From Saururus chinensis (lineage: Eukaryota > Streptophyta > Magnoliopsida > Piperales > Saururaceae): a stretch of 64,000 bases of DNA. The notes beneath the pieces were generated by a model. It had not been told where the DNA came from and made no database searches. It worked only from the letters and a program-made list of their open reading frames with translations. The stretch is from the NCBI GenBank assembly GCA_035235625.1, contig CP141145.1, forward strand, positions 25,112,563 through 25,176,562, in the 5' to 3' direction. Below, in pieces: positions 36,410 through 47,930 of this stretch. How positions within the stretch are numbered: the first letter of the stretch is position 1; each line of letters begins with the position of its first letter. The translations under genes and the position numbers were made by a program.

Positions 36410-39400
36410 ATATGAACTTCAGAGCATTAAATATGAAGTCAGCACTCTAATGAGAATCTTTCTATGACCAACAGATGCTACCTTGTGGGTGATTTCAAAT
36501 ATTTAATGTGTTGCAAATGAAAATGGGTTTGAAGTTTCTTATACAGGTGTAAAGATGGGATTGATGACATGTATGGTTCAAGTTAGTAAGTTGGTTGTAT
36601 CTTTTGTTTAGTGCAATAAGGATTCTTCTTTTTAAGTAGCTTTTAGTTTAGGAGTTTGGGTCTTAGTGATCATTTTCCTTGGTTGCATTTGGAGGGGTAT
36701 AAATTGATGACAAAGTGCTACGGTAGTAGTTAGGATCGGGTTGTCTACAAGAGATTTCCATCATCGGGAAAGGGGAGGAGAGAGAGATTAAGGATAGAGA
36801 AAACTAAATTAAGCTAAGTAACTCTAATTTTCCATTGACATGAGACTTAATGAATAGGGCATAGCCCTTACATATTTATAGACTCTCAAATAAGAACCCT
36901 AATCCTTATAGAACTCTTAATCAGAATGAGCCTTCTATCATTATCCTATGCTCAATATTATTAAATAAGAATAACTCTTATTTACTCAATAACTAAAATA
37001 TTTTTACTAATAATTAAAATGAATCCTAATTTTAGTGAACTTCTAAGACGGGACCTGACCCCTAGAGCGGGTCATAACATTCCACTTTTGCCCCTGCCCC
37101 TCCTCATCCCTGAGGTGGTCCGGTGCTTGTGCCATTGGATAAAAGGAGCATGCTGATATAATATGTGAAACTGCTTAATTTGTGCCCACCATTGCTCAAC
37201 GTTATATTGCACATCAAACATTCCAAAGATGCATATTCCTCCGGACCCGGTGATTAAGAGTGGAGAAGGGTGTGAACAGAACGAGTTGTGGCACTTGAAA
37301 GGAGAAAAAAAGCTGAAACAGAAGGGAGAGCTGGAGCTGGTCGGGATTTGAATATGGAGCAACTCAAAACGGGAAATGCAAAGAACTTAGCTGGGCAACC
37401 AAAAAGGAAAATTGAGGTATAGACCCATTTAACACAGATATGGATCCAAACTGTTCCTCCTACAAAACATCTACTAAGTTATAGGTGGATCCGGAGCTCA
37501 CAGACTTGGGCTGGGTCTATTACTCAAGAGTGCGGAGCTCAGATCATTGTAACCTGTGTAACAAGTGGAGAAATATGGATGCGGGTCTTAGAGGACACAA
37601 GTTGGACCTGGTGCATGCCTGGGGCAACATGTTGCGTTCATGGGCTTGCTTGAGAGCCGCATGTAACAAAATTATGGGAAGCTTTTGTCTCTCTTCCACA
37701 TCGTGTTTGTCCTAGCCAAATCACCTCAACCACCACTTTGTGCCAATTGGCCCCCTGAGCTCTCGCATGTAGCATGAGTGCAGTTGTTTTCGGATTGAAT
37801 CTGCTGGATCGACCATAAAGGATTGTGGCGATAAGGTCAGGGAGGCAAGAAGACTTGGTGAGTCATTGTGACAGATCTCAACAAAGGCCAGAGGGCCATG
37901 GCCGTTGCATCCGGAGAAGAGGAAGTTGCAACGATTTGAGATGTGGCTTGAAATTATGTGCACCTATCCAAACTGCAACAACCATGCAACGAGGGCAAAG
38001 ATCCGAACTTTTGAAGAACTCAAAGAGGGGCGCCCATCCTACGAGAGTGTATTGGTTGCAATAGGCAGGTGTTGCACAAGAGAAACCATCATCACCAGCA
38101 ACGAAAGCTTGGTAACCTCAATTTCCCCCAGTTTGCTCGCCTGTGGCTCATCAGGCAGGCATTGTTCTTCCAGTTGGCGTTGTATGCCGACAACGATGGA
38201 GGTGGTGCCATTGGTAGTGACATAAAAGTCCATTGGTTGTTGTGGTATAGACACTGACTCTTGATCAAGCTTCAACGTGGACTCCTCAACGGGAGACTGT
38301 TTTCATGTTAGTCTGCAGGGTTTCTTCTTCTTCCACACACTGGCCTTTGGCTGAAAATTGTTCATCTTCAGTGTTAGTTTGTGCGGGCGCTGCGAGAAGG
38401 AGATGTTCTTCAGAATTATCCATCGGCCGGGTACGGACATTGGCAAGGCAAGAGGTGGTGACAGATGGAAGATCTTCTGCATATCTACTATGTGCTCAGC
38501 AAAAATAAGTTCAACATCTTGTATCAATTTCGCCATATAACCTGCTTAATCCATCAGTGGCATGGGAGGGTGGGAGCTGGTGTAGGGAATCAGAACGAGC
38601 TCTGATACCAGCGTTGTGGACGGGTTGTCTACAAAAGATTTCCACCATAGGGAAAGGGGAGAAGAGAAAGATTAAGGATAGAGAAACCTAAATTAAGCTA
38701 AGTAACTCTAATTTTCCATTGATCGGAGACTTAATGAACAGGGCATAGCCCTTACATATTTATACTCTTAAATAAGAACCTTAATCCTAATAGAACTCTC
38801 AATCAGACTGGGCCTTCTAACATTATCCTAAGCCGAGTTACATTAAGTAAGAATAAATTCTGAATTAATCAATAACTAAAATATCCTTTCTAATAATTAA
38901 AATAAATCCTAATTTTAGTGGACTCCGAAGGTGGGACCCAACCCCTAGGGTGGGTCATAACAGGATGATAATCGAATGATAATTTAGTATTTTTAAACCC
39001 TAAGGGTTTTCAAATTTTCTCTTTTCTTTTCCTTTCTCCATCTCTCTCCCTCTACTTCCTTTCTATTGCTTAAGACTTTTATGAATTCTTCTTGTCTTCT
39101 TCCCTCCACTTTCTCTTTTATTAATTTTTACTTTTTTACCTTCATAATCTTCATATATTCAGAAATTAGTCCTTAACAGTCTTTAATAGTCTTCTAAGTA
39201 CTTATGACATTACATAATTCCTATTGTGTTTCCATAGAAATAGGGTAAAAAAAAGGGAGAGTACGATAATGGTTGGTTGATTTATTTGTTTATCTCAATT
39301 GACGAAGTTATCCAGTAAATTGGGATCTGGTCAAGTGAGTTCTAACATCTTGAGCGTGTATACAGACACTTATAGAGGGAGCAATGGTTGGGTATACACC

Positions 39401-41501
39401 CAGGGGGATGCAAATTGCTCAGGACACACTGGTAATTCATTGTATGCAGCTTTATTAAATAATTTTCATGACTCTGATCATACTGATTTTCATTGGCAAT
39501 AAGTAGTAATCTCCTGGCAGGAGAAAATGAATGCTAAGGGTTTCTTCTTGAGCTCAAAGATGGGAACTGAACTCCTCCTTGCAGCCTCCGGAGAGAAGGT
39601 GAGATACAATTTAGATTTCCTGCTTTGTTTTTATTTATTAATTTTCTGACAACTTTAAATTATTCAGTGATTAATTTTACTTTAACATACTAGTGTGTTA
39701 TCTTCAATAATTGTAGCATTTTAAGTACAAGGCAGAAATCTCAAGAGCAAGTGTTCTTGTTTTTTGAAGCTAGAGAGCAAGTATTTCTGCTGATGTTTAT
39801 TTGTTCATTGGTTGCAGACTGGTGGTTATACAACTGCTAATTACATATGGGATCTCATGCAAACTCGCAATGTCACTCTTTCCTTGCCTGCTGTTGAAGC
39901 ATATTACAAGGGTTTGAAAGTAAGTTCTTTGTTTTCAATTTCTTTTAGTGCATGAGCCATGCTATCGACATTGATGTTCAAATTGAGCAAATTTAAGCAA
40001 AATCATAAGATGTATTGGTCCAAAGTATAAATAAAATAAAAAATCCTTCTAATTATCAAATGTTTTGTCTTAGTGACAAAACTAAGGATTCTTGTAAAAG
40101 AAAAAGACATGCAGGCAAGGAAGAAAGACAATATCAATTAATTTCTTCAAATGTTGGATATACTCAACCAAAATTTCTTTGTACCTGATCACAAGATGAA
40201 ATAATTGCGATGCAAAATTTTAACCACAGAACAACTCCTAGACTCAGGGCTAGTTTGGCAACTGCTCTTACCGTAAAGGGGAACCTAACCCAAAAGCGGT
40301 TCTGTTTATGGTTTAGAGCTGTGGCCGAAACGTCCCATCGAGTGGGTTGTTGACTATACTGTGGTCATGTATTATTAATTTGTTCCTCATAGTGTAAGAT
40401 TTTGGAGTACTATTGAAATCTCATTTTCAGCTTAATTTTGGGTTTAATGGTTATTTAAATGCATGGAATTATGATGCTAATGTGATAAAATGCATGAAAA
40501 TGTTCATGATAAAATGTATGAAAATATTGACATTTGTTGTTGCTTCAGATATTTTCTTGAATTAATGGAGAGATTAAATGAGCCCTATGAGGATTTTTCA
40601 TTCTTTTGAAGTAGAGGCATCTTCCGAGAAAGGAGAAAAGGCTGTTAAAAAGCTATTAGTAGAATATTAGTTAAAAGACATTGATTACAGCATTAATTTC
40701 TATAAAAATCGCAATTATTATCATGAATTAAGGGCTATTTTCATTTAATGAGGTATATATGGGAAAGGCTATAATGGAAAGCTGTTGTATGGAGAGCAAG
40801 GAATCTATGGAGTTGTCTGAGTTCGAAGAGACTTGGAGTCAATTGACTCATCAACTGAGTCGTACTTATTTGGAGTCAGCAGCCAAGTTTGACTCTCTTG
40901 TAAAATAGACGAGTTGATTTGGCAAGTTTTTGGAGTCATGGAGGAGTTTTAAAACTATGATCAATATGGAAGAGTGTTTCATGCTCCCCTTTGGCAATGA
41001 GCCTAGCATAAACTATGCATGGGGAGCTGTTGATATTTTAGATCGACGGCACATATATTAGTGCACGTTAGCATAAGCAATGCTCACCGTAACATGTGCT
41101 AATATTTGCACTGCCAATCTCGTGGATGAATAGTTCCCATGCATAGCTTATACTAGGTTCATTTTCGGTGTGGAACAGGAAAAACTCTTCCAATCAATAT
41201 AGCTAGTGAGGTTGCCCAGTGGGTGGAGAATAATTAACGTGGACAACAGTCCATCTACCCTATCTACCCTGGTCGAATGAGAGTACTGAGTTTGTTATGA
41301 AGAAATTCTTATTGGGATGCTTTCTGCTTGTTTATTCATGCTTTGCATAATTTTTCAATTTTTTTGGTGCTAAACTTCTTTTTCAAACTTGTCCTGTGTT
41401 AGCAACGTGAAATTCCAGCTGATGACCCAAGACTGCTGCTGGTGACTCGGACCTATGAAAACTTGCAACTTAGGTTTGGGAGGAGGAAATTCACTCCTTA
41501 A
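27217..41501 (+). CDS. mitochondrial pentatricopeptide-repeat protein, At4g35850 family, 447 aa, 13 exons
   Basis: P-type PPR protein, expected to bind organellar RNA. Exons: 27217-27241, 27347-27497, 27857-28019, 28169-28234, 28325-28422, 29956-30073, 30159-30365, 33804-33880, 34636-34729, 39366-39431, 39521-39598, 39818-39919, 41403-41501 (1344 nt; all phases close). The Arg-rich N-terminus (MKLMQPVLG..., R12, R13, R17, R20) reads as a mitochondrial presequence. PPR motifs: about 75-113 (TRDTFHSLVVG ... MGLVPD), 114-148 (VSLYNFLIST ... GVKPN), 149-185 (GQTYICLLNA ... GLGLN), with weaker helices later (GDLDKGTKLFEDYM). There is no E/DYW editing domain. Length and order match Arabidopsis At4g35850 (about 444 aa). 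The acceptor at 28323-28324 (GAAG) was chosen by similarity and is the least certain. Confidence 0.93.
28423..29955 (+). other. PPR intron 5 (1,533 bp)
   Basis: Donor GTATGT, acceptor TTATAG. Two thirds of it is the 1,048-bp Stowaway-ended element at 28633-29680. A short TGTG repeat lies near 29890. Confidence 0.8.
28633..29680. mobile_element. Stowaway-ended element with long unrelated interior
   Basis: Left end CTCCCTCCGTCCTATTTTAA and right end TTAAAATAGGATGGAGGGAG are inverted repeats flanked by TA (28631-28632, 29681-29682). The inverse similarity covers about 60-100 bp at each end. The interior, about 28745-29580, is GC-richer and resembles neither MITE arm; it has frames of 63-107 codons without recognised similarity. 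At 1,048 bp it is far longer than the 194-bp relatives in this window. Confidence 0.75.
30366..33803 (+). other. PPR intron 7 (3,438 bp)
   Basis: Donor GTATTT, acceptor TAATAG. It holds the 2,395-bp solo LTR (30695-33089). The flanks of that LTR (about 30440-30694 and 33095-33320) look like a second, older LTR cut in two by it. Confidence 0.75.
30695..33089. mobile_element. solo LTR, 2,395 bp
   Basis: Begins TGTCACACCC, ends ATCTCACA, flanked by perfect 5-bp target duplications ATAGT (30690-30694 and 33090-33094). No gag or pol and no direct-repeat ends. It contains GGGTGAGCTTAGCTTAGTAAGGG, close to a segment of the LTR at 57439-59518, and a GATCAATCGG cluster (32085-32245). A solo LTR is the simplest reading. 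Confidence 0.85.
36375..36405. repeat. (TA)n microsatellite
   Basis: About 15 TA units in PPR intron 9. Confidence 0.95.
36737..37078 (-). repeat. 3' LTR of the non-autonomous element
   Basis: 342 bp, roughly 90 % similar by eye to 38621-38961; shared segments include AAATTAAGCTAAGTAACTC and GGGTCATAAC. Confidence 0.85.
38621..38961 (-). repeat. 5' LTR of the non-autonomous element
   Basis: 341 bp, the pair of the LTR at 36737-37078. On the - strand its inner end lies 10 nt before the tRNA-Met primer-binding site at 38610-38599. Confidence 0.85.
39920..41402 (+). other. PPR intron 12 (1,483 bp)
   Basis: Donor GTAAGT, acceptor GTTAG. It contains the MITE at 40967-41192; otherwise AT-rich without recognisable features. 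Confidence 0.75.
40967..41192. mobile_element. MITE with long terminal inverted repeats, 226 bp
   Basis: Ends TGGAAGAGTGTTTC and its inverse GAAAAACTCTTCCA, flanked by ATCAATA on both sides (40960-40966, 41193-41199). The inverted similarity runs about 65 bp in, including CCTAGCATAAACTATGCATGGG on one arm and its inverse on the other. A 7-8 bp duplication suggests hAT, but Mutator-type is possible. Confidence 0.75.
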
Positions 41502-44500
41502 GGAAGAAATATAACAAATTGTGGTTGCTCATTGCTTGTTCTAGGCAGATAGTTTTTTTTTAATTGATTAAAGCTTACCCTATCTCCTGGCTGGCTTTTT
41601 TTTTTCAATTTTTTTCTACCAGTTTGTTGTAATGGCTAGTAGCTTTGCATTCTTTGCTGGTTGGGAACTCAACGAGATAGCAAAAACTATTGGTTTATCC
41701 TTGTGATTGTTAGCTTGTATTTATTGGCAGACATGCCAATTTTGTTTACTTTTTTTTTTATTGGGAGGTTTCCGTTAACGATGCATAACCATACAAGCAT
41801 AGTTTGCTTCAATCAGGGAGGCTGCAAGAATCCGTACATAAACAAAGCGGATACACTCAACTCGCATCCATAGGAAGAAACCTATAACGAGAAACAAAAA
41901 GTGCAAGTGAGCCGATGGCATACTCATAATACCACCATTCCATGAAAATGTGGGCCCGAAGGATGACTTAAAAGGTAGACTGAGCTCTAAGATCAAACGC
42001 TAGGGTTGGGGTCCAATGTCATTTGGTACACGACCATGAACACCTAGTCTTAGTTGGGTAGGCAATATAGTCAGGGAGGTGCTTTCATGAGGCAATAAAG
42101 GTTATCATTTGACACAAGTTGGTGTGTATATATGTGTAGGTGTTTTGTATATTCAATGTGCACATGTTGTGAGAATTGTTTGGCGTACCTTATATATATG
42201 CATTGAGGGGAAGACTAGTAACATTGTGTAACATGTGTGCACAATGTTATACAGAATGTACATAACAAAGTGCTTATGTGGTTAGCTATGTTGGAAGATT
42301 TAGTTGACTTGTTTGTTGTTTGGAGTATTAATGTCATCTCTCCCTAAGATAGTGTTAAGAGTCTTGTGGTGTATTTTAAGGCCATTTGGTAAATTTTGAT
42401 TAGGCATGCTTGTACAACCACTTTGCTATATAGTCATGCCTGATCTAAAGTTTGTCAAATAACCTTGAAATGCTTTGTAAGATTCTTCAATGCAATCTTA
42501 GGGACCTACCAAGTGTTTCAATATGATTAGCTATGTATGTGCATTGTTGCATGCATTTTGTACAATGTTACTTACATATGTTGTATAATGTTGTAGCCCT
42601 TTCTTGCTACATATGCATATATGATATGTAATGTTGCGAACATTTCCCACATGTGCACACCAAATATGCAACACACCCACATGCATGTATGCCTCAATAT
42701 GTATCTCGAATAGTACGTTTTGTTGCCTCATAATAGTGCACCCTCAATAATTAAGAGCATTGACCATGACCCCTATGGACGACCTCTACCCATCGGTCAG
42801 GGAGTAGATGGGGCATGACCATGAGACAGGATAGCCCTCATCTCAAACCCTTGAAAAGGGATGGACCAAACACACTAATTCTAGAGTACTCAACAAACAA
42901 CTCCAAAACAATGGAAACAAGAGAGGTAGGGGAGAAGGTAACATAGAAGGTGAGGGTGGGAAGGGGAGGAGAGGAAAAGGTGGATGAAGTAATTATTAAA
43001 AAAGACAAAGGTGGATGGCGTTGTATATTGGAGGGGCAGCGAGGAATGGTGGTGGCGGAAGGGATTGAAAGATAGAGGATATGGAACGAAATGAGTTGGA
43101 CATGGGAATGACAACTAGGGAGGTGGAGGGATGCATGGAAAAGGTAGAGAGGAAGGTGGGCTTGCGATGGGAAGAAAGGAGTGAGCTTTTGTGGGGAAAA
43201 TGTTGGACCATGGTATGGGCTCGGGCTCGGTTTGGTCTAACGATGTTGTGGTCCGGGTGAGCCGGTATAGGTCACGGGATCTAAGGGTGGTGGGGGCAGT
43301 TGCACTGACCTCACATGTGCCTTCATTACACATAAGTCGAATAGGACCTACATATGTCACACATGTATACTAGACATACATTTAGGTGTGCATTTACACA
43401 TTGTAGGGCCTAGATGCACGAATTAGGTGTCGAGGGTGGGACTTGTGGTTAGCAAGAGGTCGACCCCATCGCGGGCTTGGCCGTGTGTGGGGGGTTCAGG
43501 CTTCCGCGGGCTCTGAGGGACAGAGTCCATTCCCGTTGTGTAAGACCCTCTAGTGAAACTGGAAGGAGTTATGCAAGTAGGCCAAATTTGAATCAGCCCA
43601 CATAAAAGCCATTAAAGAATAGCCAATTCTAGACCCGCCTAAATATGGAAAGTAGGGGAGTAATTAAGGGAGATAATAAAAGAGAGAATATGCTCTAATG
43701 CTATAAGGAAGGGATGCCCCACCCTTTTTGGATGCTCTCTCTTCCCAATTGGACCCCCCCTCGTCTCTCTCCCTTGGCTTGGTTTTCCTTTGAGAAAAGA
43801 TGCTGGCTGCCCCTCCTTCTCCCCTCTCCAAGGTTTGTTGGTGGGCTAATCAAGAGGGTGTCATCCTCTCCAAGGTAGGGTCTTTGAGGCTGATTCAAGG
43901 GCTAAAGAGTTGCTGTGAATTTCCTTCATCCAAGCAAGGTTGTGAGGGATCTATACATAAGGTACTATACTATCTTCTATTTGATTAGATCTCTTGTTTG
44001 GCATGCTTGATCTATAAGTGGAGGGCGTGCTAGGGCTGAAAAAGTCCAGGTCAGTTCGTCTTCTTTCCATTATTTAATTGTCCTTTGGCTGATTTGAATG
44101 GATGCATGTTTATCTTGCTAATTGTTATTAGATTGATGATGTTTTGTGTAGATCAAGTTAAAGATTGGATTTTTTGATTTGTGCACCCTCCCCTTCCCAC
44201 CAAGCTTCCGCTGATCATGGCATTAAATATGGAATGTTTTAATGAATAATTATTTGATGACATTTCCTTAAGAATGTGGCTATTTAGACTCCAATTTTTT
44301 CCTATGTCACTCGTTAGATACCCGCACTAAACTTACCCAATATCTCACTTGTACCCTACTTCTAGAAAATAATAGGAAGATTTTTCTAACTCATGTGTAA
44401 CACCAAACAAATCTCCAACGACTTCTTTGTCTCTGTCACGGAGAGTGCGTAACCCTTCTTCGCTAGCGAATTGGAATTTTTGGAATTAATTCATTCGATT

Positions 44501-44514
44501 CAATATAGAAACAA
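41502..44514. other. intergenic DNA after the PPR gene
   Basis: The first few hundred bases should include the PPR 3' untranslated region. 42100-42720 is rich in TATGTG/GTTGCA-type words. 43200-43560 is GC-richer. 43540-44060 begins TGTAAGACCC and has the look of LTR or leader sequence, but I found no second copy or target duplication. No coding similarity recognised. Confidence 0.4.
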
Positions 44515-45138
44515 AATTTGGTTTGGGTATGAAATTTTTTAGATGGAATCATGTTTGGATAGCGAATTGTGTTTAAGGTCAGAATCTTTAGAATTTTTAG
44601 GTAAATTGACAAATATACCATTTGAATGGAATTGTTTTGATAGAATCATGTTTGGGTAAGGAATTTGTGTATTTTTTGGAATTGTTGAATTTATGAAAAA
44701 ATTACAAATATAACCTTGGTTTAAGCATTGTACGCGGTTAGTGTGCAACACAAATAATATGCCCGGTATGATGTATTTGGCTTTGGGCCATATCAAATGG
44801 TTTAAAATCACGCTAAAAAAGATTTTTTATTTCGCTAGATTGATTGTAGAAGTACAAGGGGCCTTATGCTCCTCCTTAAATAGTCTTTTATGGCTTGATG
44901 GGCCTATGGAAGTACGTAACGGCCAATACGAGTGCCCATTAACCGTACTTACATATATCAGTTGAGACCGATATGGTATGATATGGGAGGTGATATGCCC
45001 TACATAAAAATTAATGTGTATCGGTTATATTGACCAGTATTGTATTGATACGGTAGAAAAATATCGACATGTTATTAATTTATTATTTTTTATATTTATA
45101 AAAATATTTAAAAAGATTATACGATAGAGACACATAGC

Positions 45139-45455
45139 AATAACGATACATAGTTGTATTGGCCCCACGTAGTGATAACGATACATCATTATAACAATAT
45201 TGCTATGTCATCGTAGCAATATTGCTACATCGTTATAATGATATTGCTACAATGTTGCAGCAATAACGATATATCATTGAATCGATAATGCTACGTTGTT
45301 GTAGCGATATTGATACAACGTTGCAGCAATATCGATACATTGTTATAGCAATAATGCTACATCGTTGTATCAATATTGTTATGTTGTTGTAGCGATATTG
45401 CTACAATGCAGTGATATTGCTACAACGTTGCAGTGATATTGCTACAACGTGAACG
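45139..45455. repeat. palindromic tandem repeat, GCAATATTGCTAC type
   Basis: About a dozen imperfect 20-25 bp units combining (A/G)CAATATTGCTAC with A(T/A)CGTTGTA or ACGTTGCAG. Each unit is itself nearly palindromic. No coding frame. Confidence 0.8.
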
Positions 45456-45469
45456 CCAATCACTAACGG

Positions 45470-46015
45470 TTTACCTTCACTTATTAATGCAAACATAGAG
45501 ATTTGGGGGAATGAATGGGAAATGTGAGGGCTTTTGAAAACAATCGGCCATATATGATGAAAAAAAAACAAAAAGCCAATCATTGAGGGAGTGAGGGTTT
45601 TTGAAGAAGAAATGAAAGAAAAAAAAAAGGCCGTTTGAATGGAGATCATGAAAACAAAATTTCATTTTTACATAATAGAGAGATTTGGGGGAATTCATGG
45701 GAAATTTGCCCATACATTGGGCCATATATCTTGAAAAAAAATTGAACGCAAATTAGTGACGATTTACCCTCACCGATTGATGACGAAATGAATGATTTTT
45801 TTTTGAATGCAGACAGAGAGATTTGGGGGAATGAATGGGAAATGCGAGGGCTTTTGAAAACAATCTGCCATATATCTGATGGGAAAAAAACAAAACACTG
45901 ATTAGTGAGGGAGTATTGGTTTTTGATGAAGAAATGAATGAAAAAAATAAGTTGTTTGAATGCACATCATGAAAAAAAAAATCCTTTCTTACATGACAGA
46001 GAGATTTGGGGAATT
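45470..46015. repeat. compound tandem duplication, 320-bp period
   Basis: GAGATTTGGGGGAATGAATGG occurs at 45498 and 45818 with the surrounding 150-180 bp duplicated. Shorter partial copies start at about 45681 and 46000, so the array is a compound of 180- and 137-bp subunits. Confidence 0.7.
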
Positions 46016-46722
46016 GTCCTAATCAACATACATAAAGGCCAAAATAAGCAAACAAGAAAAGACAAACTCGAATTAGAAGAGAAGAAAATGGTGTTACCTC
46101 GTTTTGGAAGCAGAACAAATCGAGGCGGTTGAAGATCTATTTTGTTTCGCAGAAGGGCGCCGTTGGGTGAGCTGTTGAAGACGGGATGGAATTTGGGCCG
46201 AAGAGATGACCTGAAGAAATCGTCGGGCGAGCTGCAGAGGACTGGAATTGTGTAGATCTGCCGTGCCGGGGGGAGCTACAGTTCGGGCGAGTAGGTGCTT
46301 GCCGAAGATAGGGAAGGAGTTTGGGAAGAGGGGGACGGCAGAAGCGGGTGGCGGATTGCGGATGATAGATGGTGGAAGCAGACAGTAGAAGGTCTAAGAT
46401 AGGGGTGGAGTTTGGGAAGAGGGAGGGAGACATCTGGATTGTAGGGACAACACAATAAAAAAGGGGGCGAATCGATAAGTGAGGGGTAATGGCCAAAAAT
46501 ATGCAATAATGCGTGTTTTTGGTTTCACGCATTTTTCAAAATTGATCAAATCTCCTAACGAGGAGATTCGGTGATTCAGGACGGAAACATGTTTGAATCA
46601 TGTTTTAGTCCGAATTTTTATTTATGTTTAAATTAACTATCCAAACGATATTCTCGTGATTTTATGCTGAATTGTGATGGAATTGTCAGAATTTTCTTTC
46701 AATTTGGTACCCAAATAACACC

Positions 46723-47560
46723 TTAGTCTTCAACTTTAATTGATAAAAATATGTTTATTCTTATTTTTTTAGTCATTCAATTTCAAATTTAACTTGACTA
46801 CAATTGAATATAGTCATATTTTTAAGACTAAAAAACTTACATAAAATTTTAACATTATTTTGATTATTAAAATTAGTTAATTATAATATATGTGCCTTAT
46901 ATATTTTTTAATAAAATACTAAAAATAATCAAATAAACCAATTATTTTGATGGCAAAATATGCTAATCAGCATTAATAAAAAAAAATTGGTTAAGAAGGC
47001 AGTCCAAGTTTCCCTGAAGACCAAATGGAGCTTTTAACGTTAACGTAGGATGAGGGGAATATTTTAGAGAATGTTATTTTTAGCGTTATTAAAGCAGTTT
47101 TCAATATTTTATATTTAGCGAATGTTTCCAATCTACTTTATTTCTTGGTTAATTTGTACTATCTTGTTATCCAATTATTGAAGTTGGTTTGACATTGACC
47201 TGTCCAGTTTTAGTAATGGCCTCATAGGTGCTTTTCGCCGGTGCACTATTATTAATTTAAAAAAATGGAATTAGTAAGGATAGTAAATATAAAACCACAT
47301 TTAGAGATTTGCTCCCTCTGTCCCATATTAATAGCTCTATTTTTGTTATTTTTATTAAGAATATCTTTTCTACGTCTTACAATAATAGACTACTATGACG
47401 GTGTGTAATTTTTGAATAGAACTATGCTATTTAAACCTTATTTTTTTCCCATTATCCTCCAGTAATTTTTTTTTAAACTTTATTCCCCATGTTTCTACCT
47501 CATGTTTGCTCTTCTTTCCCCCATTACATAAAACTCGTCTTTTTTCTTCTCCTTTTCCTT
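46723..47560. other. AT-rich intergenic DNA
   Basis: No gene. It includes a lone Stowaway-like left end, CTCCCTCTGTCCCATATTAA, at 47311. Confidence 0.5.
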
Positions 47561-47569
47561 ATTTTTTCC

Positions 47570-47930
47570 GGCAACGTTGACTCCAGTGACACACCTTCAA
47601 TGGCCAACAACTTGAGGCTACAGTTAGATATGGCTGTGACCGCTGGATTGGCTAGACGGCTTCAGTGGCTCCAGATGCCACGACCAGATTTAGTTATAGT
47701 CGCCGGACTGGCCAGATGATTCTAGTAGCCAAATCCAGGTCGCTGGCCGGCGGCTCCAGAGACCACTGCCAGATCTGGCCATGGTTGCAGGACGCTCAAG
47801 CAGCTAGCCAGACAGCTCTAGTGGCCATGGCCAAATCTAGGCAATACACAAGCTACTGGAGGCCAATAGCCAGATTTGGTCGGGGTTATCGATAGTTCTA
47901 ACGGCTATGGCCAGATCTGGCCATAATCGT
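47570..47930. repeat. degenerate GGCCAGATCTGGCC-rich repeat
   Basis: Repeated words such as CCAGATCTGGCC, GCCGGACTGGCC and GGCTCCAG(T/A)GGCC at loose 50-60 bp spacing. On the + strand part of it is open (AGLARRLQWLQMP then VAGLAR), but it looks like a decayed minisatellite rather than a gene. Confidence 0.5.

Larger units (their letters stand above)
36737..38961 (-). mobile_element. non-autonomous LTR retrotransposon (LARD/TRIM-like), 2,225 bp
   Basis: Two direct repeats, 36737-37078 and 38621-38961, flanked by the 5-bp duplication AGGAT (36732-36736 and 38962-38966). On the - strand the 5' LTR starts (T)GTTATGACCC and is followed by the primer-binding site TGGTATCAGAGC (38610-38599), which is complementary to initiator Met tRNA. 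A purine-rich tract (GAGGAGGGGCAGGGGC) precedes the other LTR. The 1.5-kb interior has only short frames (up to 106 codons) and no gag or pol motifs, so it would need proteins from another element. It lies antisense inside a PPR intron. Confidence 0.85.
34730..39365 (+). other. PPR intron 9 (4,636 bp)
   Basis: Donor GTATGC, acceptor ATACAG. It contains a TA microsatellite (36375-36405) and a complete non-autonomous LTR element (36737-38961). 34730-36370 and 38962-39365 show no recognisable feature; 38990-39150 is CT-rich. Confidence 0.75.
44515..46722. mobile_element. probable DNA transposon-like block with satellite core
   Basis: The left margin has AATTTGGTTTGGGTATGAAATT and further in ATCATGTTTGGATAGC; the right margin has the inverse arrangement (CCGAATTT..., TATCCAAACGAT, then AATTTGGTACCCAAATAACACC). 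Such ends resemble PIF/Harbinger- or hAT-type non-autonomous elements. No transposase is seen. The interior holds the satellite 45139-45455, the duplications 45470-46015 and a GC-richer part (46080-46450) with a 131-codon Pro/Ser-rich frame on the - strand that I do not recognise. Boundaries are approximate. Confidence 0.4.

Noticed and set aside
43540-44060. Possible fifth LTR of the TGTAA-type beginning TGTAAGACCC
   Set aside because: No matching end, target duplication or shared internal segment found; the start motif alone is too weak.
46137-46532. 131-codon Pro/Ser-rich frame on the - strand
   Set aside because: Low-complexity composition inside a repeat block, with no recognised domain.
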